Shown: positions 23,290 to 36,299 of the stretch, in pieces
Position numbering within the stretch: position 1 is the stretch's first letter
Layout of the letters: every line of letters begins with the position of its first letter
Source of the DNA: Thereva unica
Lineage: Eukaryota; Arthropoda; Insecta; Diptera; Therevidae
Direction of reading: 5' to 3'
NCBI GenBank assembly: GCA_949987705.1
Contig: OX465282.1
Coordinates: 8,730,501 to 8,794,500, forward strand
Length of the DNA stretch: 64,000 nt
Position numbers and translations under genes: made by a program
Notes under the pieces: generated by a model
What the model was told of the DNA's origin: nothing
The model's database searches: none
What the model saw: only the letters and a program-made list of their open reading frames with translations

Positions 23290-24910
23290 CTCATGGGACA
23301 TAGGGCGGAAACAGTGGCCCTCCAGCGGACTCTGGTTTGCGTGACAGCTCTCAGCTCTGCCCAGGGTCTGGTAGAGTTCTCCTCCACGTTGTTCTAGGTC
23401 TTCCGACTCGACGGGATCCTTGCGGATTCCAGTCAAGAGTCTGTTTGGCTAGATTTCCTTCGCCCGATTTGGTCGTCTATCCTTTCTTGGCCGGCAGGGT
23501 GCGTTAGTTTTTCATTTGAAATTCTATCTTGCCAGCGGATTTTTAGGATACGACGTAGGCATCTTTTGATGAAAAGTTGTAGGCGTCCTGTGATGTATTG
23601 GGTGACTTTCCATGTTTCGAAAACGTACAAAAGAACTGCTTTACCGTTGGAGTTGAACAGCCGCAATTTGGTGTTAGTTGAGATCTGGGTTGATCACTAT
23701 GTGCGATGTAGGCATACATATGCGCTTCGTGCTTATTTATTCCGTAACTGAAGTCTTCTTCTGCCCCGCCATTTTCGGTAATAATACTACCGAGGTAACA
23801 GAATTTATCTACCAGCTCCACTTCACAGTTATTCAGTGCTGTCCATTCAATGGTGTTTGCATTTATCCGAATTTCTTTAGTTTTAGTCGGATTTAGCCTT
23901 AAGCCTGCTGGATTTCTGATTTCTGTTGCCAATTTTTTTAACATGTTTTTGAGGTCCTGGTGTCTGTGGGCCAGCAAACAAATATCATCGGCGTAGTCGA
24001 GATCCTTCAGGCCGTCTACCAAACCCCATTGTATGCCGCCTGTTCTATTATCTAGAGCGCCGACAAGGATGTCATTTATTACTATACGAAATATTAAAGG
24101 CGAGAGTAGGCATGCTTGTCGTACTCCTGAACTCACCTCAAAGCTGTCGGATAATTTCCATTATGGAGATCACTACATTTGGAACTAGGGCTCTTTTATC
24201 AATTTTATAATTTGGCTCATAGTAGATAATAAACAGATGCCTCTTCAGTTGTCGCATATTGTTAGGTCGCCCCATTTTTGTATTTTATCTATGATACCTT
24301 CCGTCTAATCCTCCGGAAAGGTACAGGTGTTCCATGCTATTTCCAGGATTGACTGAAGCGCATCTGCTATGAGGCTTGAGTCGGCTTTCAACAATTTGGG
24401 CGGGATGCCATCTTTTCCAGCTGCTTTACAATTGGAAACTTCTATTTACCTCCCGGTGTAATTGGGAGTATTCCCGTTCAAGTTGTTAACGGCTTTCCGG
24501 GTTGCTTGCAGAGTTTACATGTTTCTTTGGACATAACTAATGCACGTTTCCACTGCCGTCAATATAGCGCCCTTTGTCATACTCCACAACTTTTCAATAT
24601 TTGTGTCACCAGAAACGGTTTACTGGTTTAATATAAGTTGCAGGCTTCCAGAAAATTCGTGCCTTTTAACGCTCTCCCGCAATGGTCTGCGTTAAACCGT
24701 TTACGGTTTATAGCATTGTGTTGGAAGTTTCTGATTGCGGCGATTTTCAGATGGTACTTCCAAATGGTGATGGCTTCCAGTGTCTGCTCCCCTGAAGCTC
24801 CTGACATCCTCCAGAATAGTTCTCCATTTGCAGCTGACGGCTGACTTACTAACAGATTTGCTAGGTGTTTGTCTGTAGTGATTCTCCTCGGGTTTTGATA
24901 GAAGTGACAC
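23290..24910 (-). pseudogene. RTE-like LINE ORF2, endonuclease end to C-terminus
   Basis: Read from 24910 downwards, the endonuclease end comes first (VRSFRGADTGSHHHLEVPSE, carrying the usual SDHH position as SHHH). A linker follows, then the reverse transcriptase start (GKDGIPPKLLKAD, AWNTCTFPED, LTICDN.RGICLL). A gap comes before SSGVRQACLLSPLIFRIVIN and the catalytic LDYADDICLLAH. VDKFCYLGSIIT, LLYVFETWKV and a RCLRRILKIRW block lead to a degraded C-terminus. The 197-codon frame 23543-24136 is the longest intact part. Family knowledge: these blocks are typical of RTE-like elements. Frameshifts, stops and a deletion in the fingers make it inactive. Confidence 0.8.
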
Positions 24911-27057
24911 GCCTAGTACTAACCAATGGTTAACTCACATCTTAACGATAATATACTGATTGTCTGATTGCCTGAATCATACCCAATTTGGAACACTTCC
25001 GCTTCAAAAGCGGCAAACAACTTGGTCACTGAATTCGTTGCATGCGTCTGCGTCTCTTTAGATCACAACCGATCAAGGTACACAATTCGAATCGAATCTT
25101 TTCAATGAAGTTGTTAAATTATTTTTTGGACTCAGGCATACGAAATGCTCGAACGGTTCCACCGGCAATGATAAACAGCCTTAAGGAGTTTATTTCTTTA
25201 CATTAAAAACACACTATAATCTCGTTGTTAGCGAACAAAAACTGAATTATCCCAGAAGCCCATTAATTACATTTTCGTAATATGATTCAATCAAAAATGC
25301 CCATCCATAACGTGAACTCCTTTACGGTAGAAACAGAAGCTCAACAGGTTCTCCTTTAATCCCAGTAGCAGAACGAAATTTTATTTTATTATTTTTTGCT
25401 TTGCTAAAAACAAGAAGCTAGTACTTATCTGGGTGGCATGCTGAGATCAATTTTCACCTAACTGGTCCCACACTAGGCAACCTTCCAAGAGGTTGGCAAG
25501 ATACATCAAACATAAACGAGCAAAAATATACACACTATACTACGCACTTTTATAGCTTTGAAGAAAACTTGATACCAACAAATAGAACGGCTATAGGTAA
25601 AATGTCGCTGAGTCTCAAACGAATGTTGTTTAAAATGTCCAACCCCAGCCAAGAGACCTTAACAGCAATGGCTGCGTGTAATAGCAACCTAATTAGACAG
25701 CCGTGTTCGTTTCACAGCATCCAATGCACAGACCCAGAGAGAGAGAGGAGGTATAGATATCGAAGATGTCGTATACACTCGTATATCTTCCTTCCAGGTA
25801 CGTTATTATACTGGTAGTCCAACTGGTAGGCATGTACAAATATTAAAACCGATGGCAAAATTAAACGAGTAAACGTGTCGTCGGTTTTCTCGTTAACTAG
25901 CATTTTGTCGCTTTTGACTATTCCTTTTTTATTTTTTTTCCTTCTTCAGTTTGGTTTTGCTGTTATTTTACCAATAGACTCCATTTCTCCTTATCTTTTT
26001 GAAAGCATTTAACAAAAAAAATTGCAGTTTCACAAAAAGCTAGTTTTACCTGGCAGACAGCGGGTGGAGGCATCTCAGCTCCCCAGCAGATATACTATTA
26101 TGCGTAACAAATTTTGCAGATAAGTTCTCTCCAATATGGCTTCGATTTCGTTTGATATAAAACAAGTTTTCACCATTTAAGTTATAAAAAGGAAACTTTT
26201 GAAGCAGCATCTTCAAAATCAAGTGAAAACCACAATCACCACATCATGACCCGAGAGAAATATGCATGCTGTCAGAGTTGAATCTTGTACAACTTCATCC
26301 CGCCACCGTCGCCGCCGCCGAGTTGATAGTTGTTAATTTATGCAATAGTCGCACCAAAGCCAGCCACCACTCGATTTCGCAAGGTGGTGCTATACTCGTA
26401 TTTCAATCTGGACCTGGTATTCACAATATACCTTACCTGGTCGAGATGAGCCAGTTTTAAAAGTTCACTGGTCATATTTGTTAACGCCTTCTAATGGTAT
26501 CGGCCGGCATATCACTAATGAACATCAGCTGTTAGCCAATCGAATCCGTTCGATCGTATTTGATCTAAGCGAGATGTGTGTGGAGCTTGGATTAAAGCTT
26601 CCCACTGATCGCGTCGTGATCGTGTTGTATTTTATGAACACTAATCTGTGATGGTTTAGAGTTTTGTTAAAGGTTGCAGATTTTATGATTTATTAATAAT
26701 AAGATAAAAAAAAATAATTTTGCAGCAGCTATATGTGCAGGTGCGACAGTGAAATAATGATTGATTGTTGATTTTGAAGAACAGGTGACTTAATGTTTTT
26801 TTATATTTTAGAAGACATTGACTGTGGTAATCTCTCAATTAATTTACCTATAGGACAAATGTAAATTATAATTAACTCGGTGGGTAGTTGTAGAAATTTG
26901 GTCAAAAATTGGTCAGAGTACACCCAGTGAAAGAACATTGAGTATGGACCAAACTGCTAATGGGAAAGATAATAGTTTTGTTATTTGAAAAAACACAGTA
27001 GTATGATCAGCAAATTTTAGAAGCAGTTCCATTGTAAAAGGTATAAACACAGACTAG
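24911..27057. other. No gene recognised
   Basis: This is non-coding DNA with a short (ag)n run near 25738 and a (cgc)n-like run near 26303. No coding similarity was recognised. Confidence 0.5.
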
Positions 27058-27328
27058 ACTACTGGCAGTGGCGGCCCTAGCCCTTGAACAAAGTAGAGCG
27101 AGATTGTCTCTCGGCACCCTTTGGTCAACGCTTTCACAACATCACATAAATTGGACTTCAGTTTATTAACTTCCCAGTATAGGAAGTTATTGTAATCGGT
27201 CCGAAAATCGAAATCGAAAATTTCAACGTATTTTCATCTTTCAAGGTCCCAGGAGCATTTTAAGCAAAAAATTGGGAGGAAGTATGTGTGTGTGTGTGTG
27301 CATGTGCGTACGGATGTGGTCATTTTTT

Positions 27329-27672
27329 CCTGCACGATATCGCGCGAACCAAAACTGATATCGACTTCGTTGAGGTGTTGTTCGAAGCGTATTAACCGAA
27401 ATATGATCTGAAAAGAATTTCATGAAATTCGGTCCAGCCGTTTTTTTGTTTAAGCGACGTAAGTGATTTTTGTACCTGCACGATATCGCCCGAGCCACGA
27501 AAGATATTGACTTACTTGAGGTGCCGTTCGAAGCGTGTTAGCGACAATATAATCTGAAAAGATTTTTATAATATTCGGTCCAGCGGTTTTTTGGTTTAAA
27601 TGACTTAAGTGATTTTTGTACCTGCACGATACCGCGCGACCTAAAAACTATATCGACTTCATTGAGGTGCCG
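27329..27672. repeat. 146-bp tandem repeat, 2.4 units
   Basis: Units start at 27329, 27475 and 27621 with cctgcacgata and share gacttcgttgaggtg-like and ttcggtccagc blocks. The period is exactly 146 bases both times, and units differ by substitutions. They lie near the left end of the hAT-like element. A short (tg)n run precedes them at about 27284-27302. Confidence 0.85.
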
Positions 27673-28668
27673 AAAAACATTAATACATTAATTTTATATA
27701 CATTTTCGTCTTCCTAATCTTGTAAGTGCGCACATTTAGTTTGACACTTTAGCGAAGATATTGATAAACAATTGTGACAAATTCTCGGTATTATGCATAT
27801 ATTCTATATTGCCTATTGTTCATTTATTATTAAAATATCCAATCATAATATTCAACATCCATCATACTGCGAAGTTGATCGTGTGGACCGAAAGGGTCGA
27901 ACCCACATCCCAACTAGTTTTCTGTATATGTAGAATAAGTCATTTTTTAAATTTTTGTCTGTCTATTTGTTCGGGCTAATCTTGAAACGCCTAATCCGAT
28001 AGCGACGGGACTTTTACGGAAGATTTAGTAGTATTGGGAATATTTTCGGCTACGATTTCGCTCCGATCCGACTATCGGATCCGGCTATCGTATTCAACTA
28101 TCGGCTCAGACCGAAAACTTGACCCAATGATCGTAGGAAAGCGAGTCGAAACTGTTTAGAACTCAAAACGCGGGAGCCGCTAATCGGATTTTAAGGCAAC
28201 TAATCCGATTGCTCTCTAAATGGACTAGTGGGTCAGACCGAAAACTTGAACCGATAATCGAAGGAGAGCCTGATAGAGTGAAAACTATTTTTATCATTCT
28301 AATTGTAGGCCTTAAAGAGCTCTACCTAATTATCTAAGTTTACCCAAGTGAATCATGTTCGTACTATAGACCACGTTCTTCGATCAATAGCCGTGTTTTT
28401 TGAATGAACTACATATATATGTAGTTCTTTCATCGAGTTCATTAAAAAACGACAAGGGAAATTTCATGAAATGCCTACTTCGATGCTTAAAAATTTCAAA
28501 ATTAAACGGAAGTTAAGAGTTATTTTTTACACTGTTACACGAAATCCTCGCTAGAAAATAATAAATATGTTTCTAAAAAATCAATTATTTGTTATAAATA
28601 TGCTCTCATCACTTTCCTGTTGTTTTTATTTTTAAATTACGTCTTTCCGACCCCCGAAAGTATGCAGC

Positions 28669-29086
28669 ATGCCAACCACCAAAACAACATGCCAATCCCC
28701 GAAAGTATGGAATATGCAAATTAAGAAATTTTCCAAAACCTCGATAGAAACCCCGATAAAACCTGGGTTTTCAGATTTGTATGGGGAAGAAGGACTGCTG
28801 GCACTGCAAGGTATTGTTCTTTCAATAGACGAGAATTCGATTGATCGATGGGTCAGAGATTATATCGACAAACACAGTAAACCTAAGTTATACAAATGAA
28901 CAAAAAGAAGCCTATCGATGCATCGTCAGCTGTATTAATACAGGTGTAAGTAGTGTATATTTTTTAGGCTCATCACGCGGCATTGTCACCGATAGGCTCC
29001 TAGAGCAAATTTTCTCCGAATCACCCCTTAATGGATTAACATTTAAGTCTGAAACACCCTATATATTAGGGGTCAAATCCGAATAA
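28669..29086 (+). pseudogene. Unrecognised open frames inside the hAT-like element
   Basis: Two overlapping frames (28669-28899 and 28841-29086) read about 130 codons in all. A block TNEQKEAYRCIVSCINTGVS weakly resembles the stretch before Walker A in PIF1-like helicases, but the expected GxGKT is absent (GSSRGIVT instead). I do not assign a function. Confidence 0.25.
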
Positions 29087-29498
29087 GTAGTGTCGCCACG
29101 ATAAAACCCTAACACACATTTTTAATGTTTTCGATCTTCGCCTCAAGCCGAAATGTATTGATTTTAGGGACCCCAAAGTGTGAATTTTTGAGTTGAGCGC
29201 CAAATTTTGTAAAATTAATTACCCTAGGCAAAATGGGAAAATCTTATGGGTGAAGTTCTGTATAGGTGCCAAATTTTCCCGGCACTGTCGTCGACGAGGA
29301 CGAGATTGCGAGCGAAAGCTAGTCTTAAATAAAAAACAACAAATTTTGTCATAATCTACCTTTTTTTGCAAAAGGCGCCGTCAAAATTTTATTTTTCGCT
29401 TGAAATTGTTTTTCACGTTTATTTAGGCGCCCCTTGCCTCTTGGCGCCTAGAGCGACCGCTCCACACGCTCTACCCTAGGGCCGGCTCTGGCTTCTGG

Positions 29499-29901
29499 GA
29501 AAAATACACCTATACATACAATTCTCACACTTTTTCTTTGTTGCAAATTTAACGGCACTTCTATAACACGGATTCTTTCTAGCACGATTCAACATTAAGT
29601 GGTTCTTGAGTAAAAATATGGCCAGAGTCAATTGTAAATGAAAATTTGATCGAGACAACAGAAAACTGAATGGCTGCAGTTTCTAACTCTCTAGGAGGAG
29701 AGGTTTTTGGCGAAATCATTGCACAAAATATATTATGGGATCCAGGTATGCTATTGCAGCAGTTATCTGGTGTCCCATAGCAAGCATCAAATTAGTAGGC
29801 TGCCTATATAAGGCAAAAACTCATACCGTAACTATTTTAATGGTAAATCTACTGTAAATATAAAAATTGGATTCTTAATGATTTTTTGACTAGTAGCCGC
29901 A
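29499..29901. other. No gene recognised
   Basis: This is non-coding sequence after the right end of the hAT-like element. Nothing specific was seen. Confidence 0.5.
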
Positions 29902-30117
29902 TTGGTTGGCCACTATATCGACGAATCTCTATTTAGTGGCCTTCCGAATCCACACAATATCCGAGAATTACGAGAAGAAGGAATTGATAAAGGTGGTTTG
30001 GTAAAAATGATATCTCCAATCAATGACAACTCGGAGGTTGCTAGCATAGGTGAAAACGAAGAACTTAAAAAGTTTACTCTAGAAAGAAGAAAAGAAATGC
30101 CTAGGATTAGCAGTTAG
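29902..30117 (+). other. Unknown 71-codon open frame
   Basis: The frame reads a hydrophilic, charged protein (for example ELREEGIDKGGLVKMI and FTLERRKEMPR) with no family I recognise. It begins on a non-ATG codon and is preceded by a pyrimidine-rich stretch ending in ag (gattttttgactag). It could be an exon or a chance frame. Confidence 0.25.
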
Positions 30118-30189
30118 AGCCATATTTCTTAAATGAAGATCCTTCAAATGAAAGGTGGTTAGGTCCTCTTAGGTCCATATAAGAAAATA

Positions 30190-31460
30190 TAAAAGCGGGC
30201 AATCTAAAACGTGGCTTCTGAGTCGGCCTCGAAAATTTGTGATTCCGACTCCGAGGCAAGACCTCTCGACGTAATGAATCTTTTTAGTTTTCTTAATTGC
30301 AGGATCCCACTCTTCGAGATTTCCGCAAACGTGCTTAGAAAGCATTCCCAAGATGTGGTTAGTCTGCTTCTGCTTAAAGCTGGGCAGTGAGAGAGGAGAT
30401 GTAGTACACTTTCCTCCTCGTCCAGATTCTTACAGCTTCTGCAAAAATCGTAGGTCTCAAGACCTAAGCGGGTCGCATGCGTCCCAATCAGACAGTGTCC
30501 GGTCAGCACCCACTATAACTGAGAGGTCTTGTTTCCCGAGGCTCAGTAGTGAAATGGCCCGCCTGAGATCATAAGAGGGACAGGTTAATTTGGCCAAAGT
30601 GCATTTATTAAGATCCCTCCAATGCTTTTTCGCTTGTTGCATTGTGTGTTGCTTGCATCGGAGTTTAAAGGTGGCCCAAGGCATACCAACTCTTTCCTTT
30701 TCTGGAAGGAGAATAGCGGTCGTGCCTAGCCGAGCCAGTTTGTCAGCTTTACAATTTCCCGCTATATTTCGGTGCCCGGGCACCCATACGAGGAGGGGCC
30801 TGAACTGCTGAGCCATCTCGTTAAGAGATCTGCGACATTCAGAGGTAGCTCTAGAGGAATTTGTGCAGGAGCTCAGGGCTTTCAGAGCCGCCTGACTAGG
30901 ATGTAGACAGTCCGGTTCCTTTCGCATTGTTGGTTGATTTAAAGAATAGCGTCTTGTATGCCTAGAGCCTCCACTTGGTACCTATACACTGCAGTGATCG
31001 GGTAGTCGGAAGGAGACTTCAATCCCAAGTTCTAGGGAAAATACTCCTGCTCCCATCCGACCCTCGTGCTTAGAGCCGTAAAGAAGTTTATGGCACCCTG
31101 AAAACTATGCGGTATATTTCTTATTTACGAGGTGCAGGGATGTGGACTCCGTAGTTCCTCGTGAAGGTAATTTCGGGAATGCAGAAGTCGGTTTTTGTGG
31201 GGATAGTGACAGAGTTCAGCACCAGTGTGTCCTCCCCTGATTCCGGTCCAAAAACCAGATTCAGATTCATCGCACTATGTTAGGGGAGAAGCCCCATTCC
31301 TTCCCAATGGATTTTTTGCAAGCGAAATGCGCTATGTTGGCCTTCTTATTACGCTCTTCTGTGTTTTGATTCCAGAGGAGGTTCTTGTCCAGAATTACTC
31401 CCCCCAGGTATTTGACACTGTTGCTAATTTTGAGCCTAACATTGTTAAGCCTTTAATGTA
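30190..31460 (-). pseudogene. LINE fragment: RT thumb, RNase H and C-terminal zinc-like block
   Basis: Reading downwards from 31460, remnants of the reverse transcriptase thumb come first (KYLGVILDKNL-like, HFACKKSIG-like). The RNase H start follows (YGSKHEGRMGAGVFS-like, about 31050), then an open frame 30457-30927 with SQAALKALSSC and LLVWVPGHRNIAGNCKADKLA. The C-terminal block is last (GHCLIGTHATRLGL, CRSC, LHLLSHCPAL) in the frame 30204-30509. Family knowledge: RNase H after RT, with this zinc-like tail, marks I/LOA/R1-type LINEs. It is truncated and frame-shifted. Confidence 0.75.
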
Positions 31461-32874
31461 TCTCAGTTTATAAACTAATCATATAAAACATGTGTCCATT
31501 TGTCGTTTTGTCAACTCTATTTATAACCAATTTATGAATATTTTAACCCCACACAAATCTCTCGATTCATACTAACTAATTCAAGTGCATTTAACCTTTC
31601 TCTATTTATTACCACAAATAAAACTGACGTCTCAAAAGTTAGTTCCTCAGCCAAGAAGTCTCATAGATGGTAACTCATTCCGGTATGGTCATAAATTAGA
31701 CTCGCAATTGTTCGAAGTGTATATGAGTATCGACAACACAACAAATGTAATAAATTTATAGCGAATAATAGAAAATTTCCCACAATTACTTAAGACAATC
31801 CATTTCAATGCTATAGACCCGGTGAAAATTCCATCCGTCCGTCTAGTCTAGGAGTTTTAAAAGTTCAGACCATACTATAGACTAGCCGCGGCTATAACGG
31901 TTACTCCTTTCTTGTTTTAAAATCTTAGTGCGCACAGAGCAAGCATCTCTCTCTCCTGTTGCAATGTGCAACAACTTTGACTTGGACTAGAATAGATGAA
32001 GGCGCTTTAAGATATCGAAAAAAAAAATAAATAAAAATAAAAACCTGCAAACACAAAAAAAAAAACCATTGCACAAACGAGCAAAGAAAGACGATGGCGC
32101 GGCAGAATGAATTATTGACGCGAGCATTTCGTTCTTATATAAGGCGTTGAGTAGTCTGTAAATTATATTTTAGCCAAACGATCGTAGATGATTTATGGCT
32201 CTTAGCACTTCTCAATCGGTCTGCGATTGCTTATTGCACTAAATATTGACGAGTTCTATCATTTCCTTGGCGGTGGCCAGCTAGTCGCGACTATGGCGGC
32301 TAACCGTGAACAAAATTTCAACACTTCAGTTGCAATTTCCACAAGTTGGACACAATGTAATTGTTGCAATTAGAATGGTAGTCAGAATAAAATAGGTATA
32401 GACAGTAGAAGACGATGAAAGGTGGCACACGTTTTGTTGGAACATCACCAACTTGAGTAGATGTCAGGTAGCTTGTTGGTTCGTTGGTTGGTTGTCAATC
32501 AGATATATGAGGATGGATTTTTGCTAGTTTAACCTTTTCAAGGTGGTTGATTAGTTTGTCGATATAGTACTATGGAAGTGATCTTTTTAAATTACGTTAT
32601 AGTACTAGTAGGACCTCTTGAAGTCTGTTCTTCCAGTCATCCCTAGATTTTTTGAGTTATTTTCAATTCCTTATACTTCTTATCTTCTAGCACAGCAGCC
32701 TTTTCCTTTATTCCTGGGGTTCCAGAGCGCTCCAATCCTCCTTGTGAATTCACATAAAAGTATAGACCCTCTGGTCTTCTCTCTATTGTTCTTTTGGGGT
32801 TTAAGAAAAAAAGAAAATTATAGAGGTTTCTGCACCTCGCTCAATCAATCTCCCAAAAGTAGAAAGGTTCCATT
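31461..32874. other. No gene recognised
   Basis: This is AT-rich non-coding DNA. The frame 32618-32920 has no recognisable content. Confidence 0.5.
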
Positions 32875-33340
32875 CTACCAAAACCAAAATATGAAAAATC
32901 CAACTGCTGCCCGGTTCTGACCGGTCGAAGTTATATTCTCCCAAGTAGTGTTGTAGTTTCTTCTTTCCACCCTGGACTGAATTACAATTTTGCTCTTGTC
33001 TGTATTTATTTGTAGTCCCATGTTTAGCACCTTCTTCACCGTGAATATTTCTCTAAGGTCTAACGTCAGTAATCTGGCAAGGCAGTTTATATCATTAGCA
33101 TATCCTTCCAACTGTTTTGATTTGTTAAGCAGGGTTGTGTTCGCATCAATGTTTACTTTGCGAATTACACCTTCTAGGCAGAGATTAAATAGCATGGGTG
33201 CCAGCTCATCGCCCTGCTTTAAGACTTGCTTGATTGGGAAGGACTCCATCAATTCTCCTTGTATTCTGATTGCACACGTTATGTTTTCAATTTTGTTAAT
33301 TTCACTATTAGGGTGGTCCTTAAAAACTTTTTTCTTCATT
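32875..33340 (-). pseudogene. LINE reverse transcriptase palm fragment
   Basis: A 154-codon frame reads IRIQGELMESFPIKQVLKQG, DELAPMLFNLCLEGVIRK and QLEGYANDINCLARLL, then GLQINTDKSKIVIQ. This is the palm of a non-LTR reverse transcriptase. The catalytic Y-A-D-D has become Y-A-N-D, so the first metal-binding aspartate is lost. Both ends are truncated. Confidence 0.7.
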
Positions 33341-34381
33341 TTCGTTGGGGCACCCTGTTACTTTGTTCTACTATATAAAAAAGGATTACTGTGATTTTTT
33401 GGGATTTATAGACTTAGGTTTAGGGGTCGCTATCGCTAAGTATAAATTCAATATTTTAACAATGACATCTGGATCTATTTGAGCCTTCTTCTATGGTTTT
33501 TCTTCATTTTTGAAGAAATGGCTTGAACGCTAATGGCTGGATAGGAGTTATTTCGACTCTTCTTCATCGAGGAACAACCGTTGTAAGCACCGACGATGGA
33601 TGCTGAGCACTCTGTCCTCCAAAATATGGCAAACGCTTGAACGTAACGAGCATGAGTACAATATAGAAAAAACACGGCCAGTAATTTAACAAATTAAGAA
33701 CAGGTTTGAATATACATATATTTTACTTATCTACCAATAGTACACTTTTATCTCGGAACCGGTTAAAATTAAGAACTTTATTAACAGATGGTTTCAAGTG
33801 TTTTTATGTGGAAGAGATGAAAAATTGTAACATTGTAAATGCTTATATGTAACTGCGGATATGTCGTCTTATATGTAACTGCGGATCGGTCGTACGCACT
33901 GCACGCCAACATGTACATATCTGTTTCCACCTTAACAGTATTAGGCGCTAGACTGCGTACCAGATGAGCCAGACAAATTATCAAATAGGATCAGAAACGT
34001 GAAAGTTCGAACTTTGTAGTGATTGATGTCGCTGTAGACTTTTCACGGGCTATTTGGGAACAGCACACAAACTTCGTAATTCGTCGTAATTTGATTGGAA
34101 CTCTGCAAAATTCTTAAAATTTATTGTCCCTGCCGTTACATTTGTATTTTCTCATTTCTGGATAATAGATCTGCTATATTTTTGTGCTTTCCTTCAATGT
34201 ATTGTATGTTCGTTGAGAGCTTGCCGATGAAATTTAGCCATATAAGTTGACGTCATGATGATTTTTGCGATTTTCGTTAAGCCGTTTGTGGAATATACTA
34301 AATTCTAGTCCATCCAAAAAATGACTGAAGTGTTTCAATCCTTGACGTTATTTGTCATACATGTTGTACAACTTTTCAGTG
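33341..34381. other. No gene recognised
   Basis: This is non-coding DNA; the short frames lack recognisable content. Confidence 0.5.
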
Positions 34382-34389
34382 ATTGTGAG

Positions 34390-34567
34390 TAGTGATGAGC
34401 AAAAATGGTCTTGTTCTTGCAGTCTTGTCTTGTTCTTGCACATTTAGCAAGACCAAGAACAAGACTCAGTTATGCTTTCAAGAACAAGAACAATATTAAC
34501 TGTGCAAGAACAAGACAAGAGCAAGACTAGATTAGTCCTGTCTTGTTCTTGCGTTTGCTCATCACTA
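34390..34567. mobile_element. hAT-type MITE, family Z copy 1
   Basis: It starts TAGTGATGAGCAAA and ends with the inverse (tttgctcatcacta). The flanks are attgtgag (34382-34389) and cttgtgag (34568-34575), 7 of 8 identical. The interior is built from repeated cttgttcttg/caagaacaag words in both orientations. It is a short version of the copy at 40992-41398. Confidence 0.8.
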
Positions 34568-34575
34568 CTTGTGAG

Positions 34576-36299
34576 CTTCCAAGGAAAAAACCTAAAGGTG
34601 GACAAATCCATCCACAGCTTGATCTATGTAATTTGATGCGAACGCGTGAGAGTTTGTGAGCCCGTTTGGATTCTTTGTCTTTGAAGCTCCATTTACACTG
34701 CCGTTGGTTGTCGACACATATGTATGTATTTCACACCTCTTCTACACGCAACAAATATTCAATGGAATGTCTTAACGAGTGTTGTAAATTTCGCTTGGCC
34801 TGCATTACTTCTGCCATTAACGATACAATTGCAAATTGCCTCAGCAATTCATTTCAAGCTTTTACAAACTTTTCATACTCTCTTTAATCGGAAAATTATC
34901 ATTTAATTCCCGCGTTAACATATATTTCAAACACATAAAATATCATCAGCTATAAATTATATCTCATTGCAATAACTGTACTCGATAAGAATCCATTCTT
35001 TCTAGGTTACAAGTCAAAATGAGTAATTGGAGTAATAAACTTTATCGATGGTTCATACAAATAACTTGTGCACCCCTGGACCTTACCTTCACCAGATTCT
35101 TTATTATATGAAATTTGTGCAATGTTGCCCTGCATAGCCGGCCATATCGCCGACCTCACAAGTCGCTATATATATAGTACGTCATATCTGAATCTATCTC
35201 TCCTCCACACTCTTTAACTATAACTATATAGGGAACAATGTCCAGTTTCTACAGTTTCTGTGCCACATACCAATGGTGGTATATACATATATGCACTCTG
35301 AAAGGCATTTTCAGAGCCTCGCTATTTCCCATTTGAAATGATGTCCTGCTGAGAATTTAAGTTGCCTTCAACAACAGGCACCAGACTACAAGAAATTTAC
35401 AAGAATGTTCACTGCTACGATCTACAGAAACACTTTCAGGTATGACCTGTTGACCTGTGCCATCAGTTCTTGTACGGATTGTAAATTTGTGCGTGTTTGA
35501 TGGTGCTTTGCTCTGTTTACTGATTCTTGTGAATAGATTATTTCGCATTTTCGACAGGAACAATTTTTTTGGTGTATTTTAGATTTGTCGATCTAATTCC
35601 AATTTAATAAATTTGAACTACAGATAAAAAGTACCTGCTCCTAATTTATTAAGTTATTCAACTTAAGTCACTCTTATGAATCTTGAAAGTAAAACCCTAA
35701 AGAAAACCAAAATGAAAACAACAATTTATTTTATATAAGCTCACAAAATACGGTCCTCTCTGTTAATTTGAAAACACAAACACTGAATTAATAAATGGGC
35801 ATTGACCAAATTTACACTCTTAATTTGTGCTAAAACAAGCCCAGCTTAGTTAATTGGGATCTGCTCCAGCAACAAGAGAGCAACAAGCCCGATTCCCGTG
35901 TTTAAGTCGCTGTTACCAACTATTATCATAAATTTTTGGTGAATTTCGGCCAGACATCTACCTAGGAATCACTTATCACCCGACATCATAATTAGATTTC
36001 ATTACAACCGGCAATGGAGGCACCTTCTTGTTTTATGGGCAATTTATTGGCCCCACAGTTTTTTGATGGAAATCAGAATAAATTAATGAGACGGAGCCAG
36101 TGGCTGGTGCTAATGGTGGCGCTGGCTGCTGCTTTTTGGCTCCAGTTGAGATGCATTAATATCGCAATAAAATGTTGACTGCCAGATAAGCCAAGAATAA
36201 ATTCGGAGTAAAGTTCGTCTTTTGAGATTCTTGTATGGGCGGGTTCTGTAATTATGAATTTGCTCCAAAGAAGTTGGGTGTGTTAATTTTTTTTTTTAA
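34576..36299. other. No gene recognised
   Basis: This is AT-rich non-coding DNA; no frame has recognisable content. Confidence 0.5.

Larger units (their letters stand above)
27066..29490. mobile_element. hAT-like element, family X copy 2, both ends present
   Basis: The left end CAGTGGCGGCCCTAG and the inverse of the right end CAGAGCCGGCCCTAG match at 13 of 15 bases. The subterminal regions also resemble each other (gtagagcg near each end). The flanking 8-mers actactgg (27058-27065) and gcttctgg (29491-29498) agree at 6 of 8 positions, a decayed hAT-like duplication. The interior holds 146-bp tandem repeats and a short open frame, but no recognisable hAT transposase. Confidence 0.6.
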
